DNA of 64,000 bases from Mansonella perstans (taxonomy: Eukaryota > Nematoda > Chromadorea > Rhabditida > Onchocercidae), in NCBI GenBank assembly GCA_037074765.1, contig JBAMDO010000063.1, positions 1-64,000 of the forward strand, read 5' to 3'. How positions within the stretch are numbered: position 1 is the first letter of the stretch; the number at the start of each line of letters is the position of its first letter. The notes under the pieces were generated by a model, which saw nothing but the letters and a program-made list of their open reading frames with translations, was not told where the DNA came from and ran no database searches. Shown one piece after another: positions 54,971 to 64,000 of this stretch. Made by a program: the position numbers and the translations under genes.

Positions 54971-57900
54971 AAGTATAGAAAGATTTGTGAGAAAACAGAA
55001 TAAGCGACACTTTCTGTGACACACTAAGACCATTCTATCTTCTTGCACAAGTGCTAAGTGCCAAGCCTAAATCGTCCAAGAAGCATTTTCATTGCCATCA
55101 CTGTTTTCATTGCTTAATCAAGTTTATTGCTAAAAAAACCATTGCAATGCAGAAGTCTTAGAATTTATATTCCAACTTCATTGGAGCATACGACAATAAT
55201 GCATCTTCGAATTTTATGTTTTTTTTTGTTTCTTCGAAAGTTGTCCATTTATTTATATTTGTTAATTGTTGGTTCAAATGAATTATTAAGTAAAAAAAGG
55301 GTAAAGGATTGAGTAAAAAAAGTCGGAAAATAAATTCTCCAGAAGTGTTATTTTCTCATGGATGTTGTTCTCGCATACTTCTTTTATTTCTATTTTTAAG
55401 TTCAAAACCGTCTTTTTAAATTTTTGTTTTTGTTCCGAACAAATTAGCTAATTTTAATAAATTTTCTTAGACAGTAAAGTGCCAAATTCAACTATGCTAA
55501 ATACAAATTATAAATTTCAAAGTGACGATGTTTTTGTAAGTTTTTATCAAGTTAGAACCATCGTGTCTTATTTCATCTTGAATAATTTCAATTGAAATTC
55601 ATAATTTGCATTTGACATAGTTTACCAACTTTGAAATATAGCATTTAGAGATGTGTTAGGACATTGGTCTATTTTAAATTGTTTCAAAATGTATGTTTTA
55701 ACTGAATAAAACAAGTAGCGTTATTTACCTGACAAATTAGGCGCATTCATGCGGATAGATCTCTCTAAATGTTACATTTTAATATTGGATAGAAATATAC
55801 CAAAAATGAATTGTTATTTTTTAAACAGGAATTGTTTAAAGATGAAGTAGAACTTGAAGAGCTTTTACTTAATAGATTTCACATTAATTAAATCAAAATT
55901 GGTTAGCAAATAAATAATCTCTGTTGGGCGAAATGAATTTTTTTAGACGGCAGTAACAAAGTCTGTAACAAACTAGTTAGACAGCTAAATCTGTACTAAT
56001 TGCTTTTTTGGCCGAAAAAAATTTTATGCTCATTTAATTTACAAGTTGTATAACCAAAATTTTAATTATTCCAAAAAAATCGCTGGAAAAAACGAATTTT
56101 TATTGAATAACTTTTTACGCCGATTATGCGATTAAGTGATTTAATTGTCAGTAGCATTTATTCCGTTTATTCTACACTGTATATTGTGTAAATGAAATTA
56201 TAAAAATGTAAGTTACTAATTAGGATTAAAACATCAAACCATCTATGCTTGAGAAATCATCGGAGTCAGGAAGTTTTTAACACACTATTACAGTTCACGA
56301 AACTTTATTTGCTTAAATAATATAAATTTGGAATAATTAAAACCATTCATTTTCGTACTTTTAATGAAAGCAGTGCTTAGACAGTTTTTCCATCTTCGTA
56401 GGCTGTTTTAAATAAGACTTATTTTTTAAGTTTCAGTTCAGCATTGAGAAGAACGGCATGTATTGAGAATTTGGCCATTTTCCATTTAAAACAAATAATT
56501 TCATTCTTCTTTTTCTCTTCACTGCTTACGCCATCCTCTCATATAAATTTAATTAGCATAGGGAACGAATACGGAAAATTGGAAAATTGTGAAAATTGTT
56601 TTTAAAGTGGTCAAAATGGAAAAAGTGAGGAAGAAATCTGAAATCGATAAGTGAAAAATAGCAGGGTTAATAAAAAAAAGCGCAAAGGAATACTTTCCTA
56701 TATTAAATTTAATTGAATCATTTCGTTTCTGTGAAATTAAACCATTTTACAATGAAATTGCTAAAATCGCTATCATTCGCCATACGTCCCTTACGTTCTT
56801 CATTTAATTTTATGGCCAAAGGCCATTTTCAGTAAACTGCCGTTGTTAGGCAACATTTCCATAAAATTGGCCATTTTCTACAATTCAAATCACTCACTGA
56901 ATATTTTAATAAAAAATAATAAACCATGATATTTATAGGGAATGAGAAAAGACCAAGCATAAAATTGAAAAGAAAAAAATTGAAGTTGCGATGGAACTTC
57001 GAGCATGTTGGCTGATATATTGGCTTGATATCCTTTAGTTAATTATTCGTTCTGGGGGTTTGTAGAAATTTTCCGTAAGTGTTGAAAGAAAATCACTCCT
57101 CTAAATTAATTGTTTGTATATTTGAAGCAGAATTAGTTAATCAAATAATTAACCTCTGAATTCCATGTATTCGGTTCCATATGTTAGAGAAGAAATTTAT
57201 CACTTTTGACTCTAATACAAGACGAATGTACCGTGAACAATTGGATGCCTTATATTAAATAACGGATTTGCTATCCGGTTGAATAATACTGAATGGTATT
57301 ACTGAAATGTTTTCTTGCATGTGACTACTTTACAATTAAGCGCATATTGCCAGAAAATTTCTATTATTTATATAAAACTTTGTAAGGAAATAATTTTAAA
57401 AAATTTCACTGGTAAAACTGCTATTAATTTTCAAATAAATACTTTTGCTTCTTATTATTACCGAATGCTTCATGAGTGGTACTGAATTAAAAACAAAACA
57501 AGTCGGTAATATTTGTAATTTAAATAAAAACTATTTTTTATCTAACTAAAAAAAAAACTATTTATCTAATTTAAATAAAAACTAAAATCATTTGAATAAA
57601 AATATGAATTTTTTTCTTTTCATGACAAACAACTTATAAATGCAAAACTATTATATCAGTTCTCCATAGGCCACATCAAATACAAGTAATGCAAAATCAA
57701 TTAAGTATTGAAATTCATCGCAATGAGTGTGCTAAATTCTTTTGCTAACTGTTTCTCCTTGTTAACAAGGAAGTAGTTATGTGCAGTGATAGAGTAAGCT
57801 AAAAATGCAAGATGCACTAAGGATAAATGACAAGCAAGCTAACATCATAAATAATCTTGTCTATCGTCTTTGGGTACCATAAGTATATTGCATCCTGTAA

Positions 57901-58727
57901 AATCAGTGAAAACAGTTGTTTACTGGATGACAGATAAGCCATCACTTCATCAATTTTGAGTGATACCACAGCAGTATAATTTATCCATCCTTTTTCCTTA
58001 TATAAGGTCTAAAACTACTTATCAAGCAGTTGTTCCATTTCTGTTTGTTGAAATTCATCCAATGGTCATTTGTTTACTAATCTGATATATGTGAGGATAA
58101 GTGAAACAACTATTGAATTAAACTGATCGTATGTATCATCATCAATAATACAACTCTTACTGTTGAAAGAGTAAGATTACGGTGTTTCATCTGCTTTAGA
58201 ATAGGCAATCGTATTAGCGAAAGAATATAAAAGTATATTTTGTTCACTAAAACCCGTAGGGATGTGTTTTCTGGATGTTCAATTCTACGTAAGATTTGAA
58301 AAAACGATTGAAATAGGAATTTTGAATTGAAATGCTATCATTTTGGCAAAATATAGTAAGATGGAGTTGTTGGTAAAATATAAATCGAGGACAAACGGGT
58401 ATATCTTTGTACGATCAAAGAACAGTAAGTCAGCAATTTCATAGGATTTTTTAGAATAGCAAAAGTGTCAATCATTCTTAATATCTTCCTCAAATAATTG
58501 TCGTAACACAATTCCTTCGTTTTCAGTTTCGAATGCCAAAATGTTTCAGAAATTTTGTGTTTATTACGAAAACAGTAAAAAATTGGGCAGAATTTCACAC
58601 ATATAAAACAGTTTACAAAGATACATCGATGCATTTGATAATCGGATTTTAAACATTTAAAATGAATTTTATTTGCCAGAAAAAGTTATGCCTACCCGAA
58701 TAAACATTGCTCGTAGGACAATTTCTA
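54971..58727. other. Gene-poor AT-rich spacer
   Basis: No supported gene. A minus-strand frame at 58634-58338 could be a terminal exon of the orphan gene at 58.7-59.0 kb, but its composition is low in complexity and I could not confirm a phase-correct join. Confidence 0.35.
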
Positions 58728-59002
58728 GAGTACCTTTCATTTATTACTCTCACTCTCAATTTTATCAACAACAGCCAACCCGCTTTAGAAATAAAATGTC
58801 TCAGACGTTCCAGAGCGTCATTCCACACACAGAACGCTAAACAGGTCAGTTCAATTCGGCGTATAATTACCAGACGAGAATTTCTAAGACATATTTCTTG
58901 TCTTAAAAATTCTTGCATCGGTAATTCAGGACATTTTTGTCTTTGTGTCAGGCAATCCAAATGTAGATCGCTCAACTGGGTCACGAGTATGATAAATTTC
59001 TG
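58728..59002 (-). CDS. Orphan internal exon of an unidentified gene
   Basis: On the minus strand a strong acceptor (tttatgtttcag) is followed by about 90 codons without a stop, up to a possible donor (aaag/gtactc) near 58728. The encoded segment is rich in Leu, Arg and Cys: KFIILVTQLSDLHLDCL, RQEICLRNSRLVIIRRI, ELTCLAFCVWNDALERL and KAGWLLLIKLRVRV. The GC content is above that of the flanks, as in true exons here. I do not recognise the family. It lies 1.6 kb downstream of the SMARCAL1-type gene on the same strand, but I could not join the two. The opposite strand is open as well, so strand is inferred from the splice sites. Confidence 0.35.
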
Positions 59003-60608
59003 AAACATAAAAAAAGCTTATTCGTTTTAAATTAATGCACAAGAAGAGAGAGATTCATCTTTAAAAAAACCTTGGAAATATAAAATTCAGTAAAATTTAC
59101 TGATTGCTCAAATCTTAAAAAAAGATCAACATAATGATCAAAGATCATATGTCCGACTAATTTCCTATATACATTTATATGTATGATTTACAGTAAGAGC
59201 TACCACATCAATGATTTTTTTTTAATGATTAAAGTATTACAACGACTTGAAATAGAATATGCGATTGCTAATTAATTCATTCAAATTTTAATTGCAACAA
59301 CATTTCTTAATTTCAAATACACAGAAAAATAATTTAATAACCTCAGCCATTCTAAGATAATAATAAAAAAAATCGCAAAAATATAATGAAAATTGTTTTT
59401 ATCAGAAATTTGAAAGAATATCATAAATATAAAATTTGAAAAATTCTGAATTGCTTTGTCTTCATGGAAATCATCATTAGTCATTATTCAATTTCTCCAA
59501 CATCTCGTAGAAAAAATTGAAGTAAAATTCAAGAACATCAATGTTTGCTTGAATTATAAAACAAATAAAATGACAGTACCTATTTCATCCATCGAATCTT
59601 TATTCATTCGTAAAATTTTTCATCTTCCCACCATCTATAAATCAATTACAGCACTCAGTTCAAATCAAATGCTTGCTACATTTATCAGTCAATTAACTAA
59701 TCATTGAATCAATCGACCGATCAATTAATTATTCAATTAATCAATTATCCGAAGTCATACTTACATGTGCAAGAATTATTTACTGTTCATGCCATTATCC
59801 GTACGAAATGTTTCACTTTCAAAAAACTTTGAAAATCCAAAACTACGAAAGAATAATAAAATGAATCGAGAGCATTTTATCGATAGCAATCATGGAGTAC
59901 GATGTGTCATATGGACAATCAAAATGCACTGTTAGCTCAAAATTGAGAAACATTCGACCACTTAACAAAGATTTATGGTTTTTTTTTTTAGAAAACGAGC
60001 AACCGTAGTTGGGATTTGTTCAAACATCTCTTATCATTGTATTATCAGTACAAGAAGTATTAATGCTTTGCTTCCCATTATTAAATGAAATCTTTTGTTA
60101 GTCTAAATTGCTGAATAGCTAAATCTAATCTTACATTAATTGGAGTTCCAATTTTATTATGCCCAAATGTGAAATTTTATAAAAGATAAAAGCGAAGAGT
60201 GGACAGTAGTTAATTTATCGCCTTTAATAAATATTTCACAGAATAGTCTTCCTAAAAAAATTCTCATTTACTTAAGATGACATATAATTTAGCAATGTTT
60301 ATTCTGCCAAAAAAATTAAAAACACAAGTCGATCCTTTAAGCTATCAAAAAATAATCTAACCGTAGGTTAGAAAATTTTTAAAACATATCTAGAAATAAT
60401 AAAAATTTCCAAAACATGAAAAACTTTCGCATATATACTTAAAATCCTTCAGAAAGAGAAGTAGAATGAATATTATATTGTAAATGACGAGATCAAACAA
60501 GACAGATAATCACTGAACTTTTTTCTTATTTAAAGATATCACATTATATTATTTCAAAAAAAAAAAAAAAAAAGTATCTATACATATAAAACAAATGGAA
60601 AGAAAAAA
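59003..60608. other. Spacer downstream of the SMARCAL1-type gene
   Basis: AT-rich with an A-run at about 60556-60573. No supported gene. The open frame at 59456-59707 (+) lacks splice context. Confidence 0.4.
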
Positions 60609-62124
60609 TCACTCTACTGTGGATCTAATTCGTTTAATACTTGGGAAATGATCCTTCAAGCCTCCATTTTCAGGGCCCATCGTTGTTTGAACACTATTCG
60701 TGCCCTAAATTATTATTGTTTATGCCAGTTTAACGATGACTTACTTTCCAGCTACAGCATTAAGATAAGCAACATGCAAGAGTATTTTCTTGAAAATCTC
60801 AATAAAATTTAAAATATTTAAAAGCAAGCATTTCTCTTTCAGCATAAAATTGCGATTGTACAATTATGCTTGAAAGATGTCATATCTACTAAAAATTGAA
60901 AATTTCTATACAAGAACTCGTATGAAGGACAATCTGATGACATACTCGATAGGTATCAGAAGATAATTGACATGAATGCAAAACATCAAGTTTCTTTTGA
61001 ATCAGCGGCCATAATACATCATCTGCTGTACCTTTAGCAATTAAATATTGGACGAAAACTGAATCTTTTTGGCCAAGTCTATGAGCGCGATCTTCGGCTT
61101 GCTTCAGTGTCTGCAGAAAAAAGATTATTTGAACGAATTTGAAAATTAGCTAAGAATATCATGAAAGCAGCAAAAATAACTAGCATAATTTTAAAGTTGC
61201 TTCGGACCTTCGTCATAGCTATTTTAAGCCTTTTTCTTCTCAACTGCCAATCAGTATCCGGCTCTAATTCATAACTTACATAGCATAAGTCTACCACAAT
61301 ATTGAAGGTCAGTCAAAATCTACTTTTATGCATACTATTCAGCGCAACAATAAATTATTTCCAAAATGCCAATAAATTTCACTCTCCCTTGTTGCCAACA
61401 AGAAGATTTACTCATTTTAGTTATGCAGTAGGAAATTAAAGCAACTAAATGCGAAGGAATTAGTTTTTACATAAATAATTCGAGTGTTATGTGACAAGAA
61501 CTTTGGCTAATATTACTATGATTTGCCATTTTGCTGAAGCCCGTTTAAAATAATTTTTACAACTTTAGAACTTTACCAAATGCTAATGAAAATCGACTTG
61601 TCATTACAAGCCTTATCATTTACAGTTTAATTATAACCTTCAATAAATAGAAAAACTTGAGCATACTATCAAATGTGATCCAAAAAAATTAAGATCACCT
61701 CAGCAATTAGGAAATTCTAACAAGTTCACAAATTTTGCAATAAAAATTAATCTTGATAGTAACACTAACACCCGGGTTCCAATGTAATTCCGCAAATACA
61801 ACAATCGATGCAGCAGTTAAAGTAACACCGATGCCTGCAGCAGTTACTGATAAAATTGCAATCATAACATCATCATTTTCCTGAAATAACCGACACTGCT
61901 CATCACGTGACCGGCTACCCGTAGTACCATCGATCCGTATGGATCGCAATCCCTGTAACATATATTGCAACTACTCTGATTCCATCTGTCTTAATTACAT
62001 AATTTAACTCTAAAAATCATCTTCCTAATTTAAAAAAAAAACTGCGCAAATCCATCTTGCCCTATTCATTATAATAGGCCCTTTCCCTATCCATATCCTG
62101 AGAAGAAAAAAAACCAGAATTCAG

Positions 62125-62155
<31 letters not shown>

Positions 62156-64000
62156 ACAGGTGCATCAACAAAATAATCTAATAATAACCTTTTTGGCCAC
62201 GTCCATTGATATCATATCTAAGACAACCTGATGGTGAGCAAATATTAGTAACTTTTTTTTTGGTGCACCATCGTAAAAATAATGATCCATAATATAACGA
62301 GCAACACTCTTTGCTTTAGCAATTCCTGTCTCGTAGTAATACTCAACCAGTCGTTGATGTTTTGAATCATTATCCTATAAATGAGCAATTACCTTGAAAG
62401 TTTTCAAAACCCAATTAGGAGCTCTCCTTTAATTAATTGCAACTGCAGAATAAACCTTTGCGCCACTATAAGCAGCTTTTGCTTCTCGCAGTTTGCTAAT
62501 ATTTGTGTAAATGGAATCATCGGTTAGGTTAACAACCTCTCGTCTCTTCACCGGAAGATCATTCAAAACATCTTCTTTCAACCTCCTAAAAGAATTTGTC
62601 AAAATTAAAAATGTTTCCTGCAAGAGTTTTTTAAAAACATTCAAAAGAAATTTTCATTTTCAACTCGATATAACAGAAAATGAGGTAATGGAATGTCTTA
62701 CCTCAACATAAAAGTACCCGTTAAGATTATTGCTAATTCATCACTATTTGTACAGCCTTTCGCTTCAAAACTGTATTTTCCTCGTTTGCCATCACAATAC
62801 CGAATTGCGAAGTCACGGTAATTCGGGAACATTTTAGAGTTGATGATACGGATCTGACTGAATAATTCTACTGGACGTGAAAGAGCTGGAGTGCCAGTTA
62901 GTAAAATAACTCGTAATGCTTTTTTCTAAATGATATGATAAATGACTGAAACGCTGATTAGTAATAAAACTGTGATGGCGTTAGGTAAAACAATATCAAA
63001 AAAATTAAATAAAGATAAGAAAAGAACGAGAAGAAAGGAAGGATAAATCACAAGAAAGAGTTAAATTAAAAAAGATCAAGCTAAGAAGCTAAGAAGATCA
63101 AGCTCATATCTTTGTATTCGTTGAAAACTTACGGAAATATTCATCGCAGCTTTAGTCCTTTGAGCTTTACTATCCTTTAATAAATGTGATTCATCCTTGA
63201 AATTAAATCCACATTAAGATCGAAGAAAAGTGATAAAATTACATATTCAAGGAAAAAAAGAAAAACAAGATAAATCCTACTTCGCTGTGCCGTTAAGAAG
63301 TTCTAGAGAGACTGAAGTACAACTTACAAAAATGATTGCTTTGAAATCGTATTCAATAAGATGAGACTGTTTGGAAACCATCAAATCATAACTCATTATC
63401 ACTGTCGTTTGCTTGGTTTTTTTAACAGGTAAACGATCATTTCCTTTTTCAATGATTACGATTTCATCAATGTTCGGTAAAAAACTCTCGAATTGCTATA
63501 AATTTCATAAAAATAATAAAGTAAATTAGATTAATTTCATCAATTAAAAGATTTCAGGCTAACTGATATCTATTTGTAAAAAAATATATGATTCCGCTAC
63601 TTCGTTTCTCAGTATGTTTCGACCTTTAATTTGGAACAAAAATAGCACACATACATTTAACCAAGTGAATTTTACAGATGATGGACATACAATAAGCAAC
63701 GGCCAATCACACTTAAAATATCGAGCAATACCAAGAGCTTGAATGGACTTGCCGAGACCCATTTCATCAGCTAAAAGCAGTCGGCCTCTTTTCATTACAC
63801 CATATCTGGAAGACTACAGATTTCAGTTTGCTTTATTTCAAAGTAAACATACAAATTTGAAGCAGACCAATAACATGCAGTAGAACATACATTATACCTC
63901 GACGTTGATATGGAAAGAGCGCATCAATCAATGTCTTTTCAATGTACTTCTCAAGGTTAGGTTCGTTCATGCCAACATTTGATTTACCATAAGTTAACAG
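60609..64000 (-). CDS. SMARCAL1: SMARCAL1-type SNF2 annealing helicase, 5' part outside the window
   Basis: SMARCAL1/HARP proteins are nuclear SNF2 ATPases that rewind RPA-coated DNA and restart stalled forks. Exons in transcript order: 64000(partial)-63891, 63805-63655, 63495-63328, 63195-63133, 62925-62702, 62585-62456, 62374-62189, 61952-61770, 61110-60946 and 60704-60609. They are in phase and give 491 C-terminal residues. Motifs in order: FPYQRRG; motif [23 protein letters not shown]; motif [15 protein letters not shown]; motif [85 protein letters not shown]; motif [13 protein letters not shown]; then [18 protein letters not shown]. The DESH and AELHWNPG sequences place it with SMARCAL1 rather than other SNF2 groups (ZRANB3 is the nearest alternative). 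All catalytic motifs look intact. The N-terminal HARP and RPA-binding parts are not in the window. The last exon, ending KRIRSTVE, is predicted from splice signals only. Confidence 0.93.
62126..62157 (+). repeat. Poly-T tract in a SMARCAL1 intron
   Basis: A T-run with a single C interruption. On the gene's strand this is an A-tract within the intron between exons ending at 62189 and starting at 61952. Confidence 0.8.

Noticed and set aside
63007..63115. Short imperfect repeat aagctaagaag / gatcaagct near the SMARCAL1 gene
   Set aside because: Only a few short units within an intron; no more than local slippage.

Overview
This window reads as nuclear DNA of a nematode, most likely a filarial (spirurid) species. 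It is very AT-rich. Its genes are broken into short exons with TTTCAG-type acceptors and introns of about 50 to 900 bases. At least two genes have a strong acceptor a few bases before the ATG, as expected for spliced-leader trans-splicing. The encoded proteins are clearly metazoan. The species assignment is inference from composition and gene architecture. I had no alignment or RNA evidence, so all exon joins were made by hand from splice signals, reading-frame phase and family conservation.

Layout. 1.26-2.3 kb (+): a small, possibly broken gene with C2H2-finger-like remnants. 3.1-7.55 kb (+): a 12-exon trehalase-family (GH37) gene with a signal peptide and a hydrophobic tail. It lacks the usual catalytic acid and has two non-canonical intron donors. 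11.47-13.73 kb (+): an unknown gene with a PAM2-like poly(A)-binding-protein motif and tandemly duplicated exons. 16.57-21.44 kb (+): a complete NVL/MAC-1 ribosome-biogenesis AAA ATPase in 17 exons. 23.5-26.6 kb and 42.8-46.6 kb (both -): two paralogous secreted, probably GPI-anchored proteins with identical exon plans and two fibronectin-III-like halves, apparently a nematode-type family. 60.6 kb to the right edge (-): the C-terminal ~490 residues of a SMARCAL1-type annealing helicase, whose 5' part lies outside the window.

The long spacers (7.6-11.4, 13.7-16.5, 26.6-42.8 and 46.7-58.7 kb) hold AT-rich sequence, an AAC/poly-A microsatellite, minisatellites, MITE-like inverted repeats and a few isolated small reading frames. 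I saw no convincing tRNA, rRNA, CRISPR array, retrotransposon or bacterial insert.

The genes do not form one pathway. NVL (60S assembly) and SMARCAL1 (fork restart) are housekeeping. The trehalase-like protein and the two fibronectin-like paralogues are predicted to act at the cell surface or outside the cell. The points most worth following are the apparent trehalase pseudoenzyme, the fibronectin-like paralogue pair, the degenerate first ATPase site of NVL and the PAM2-bearing gene.
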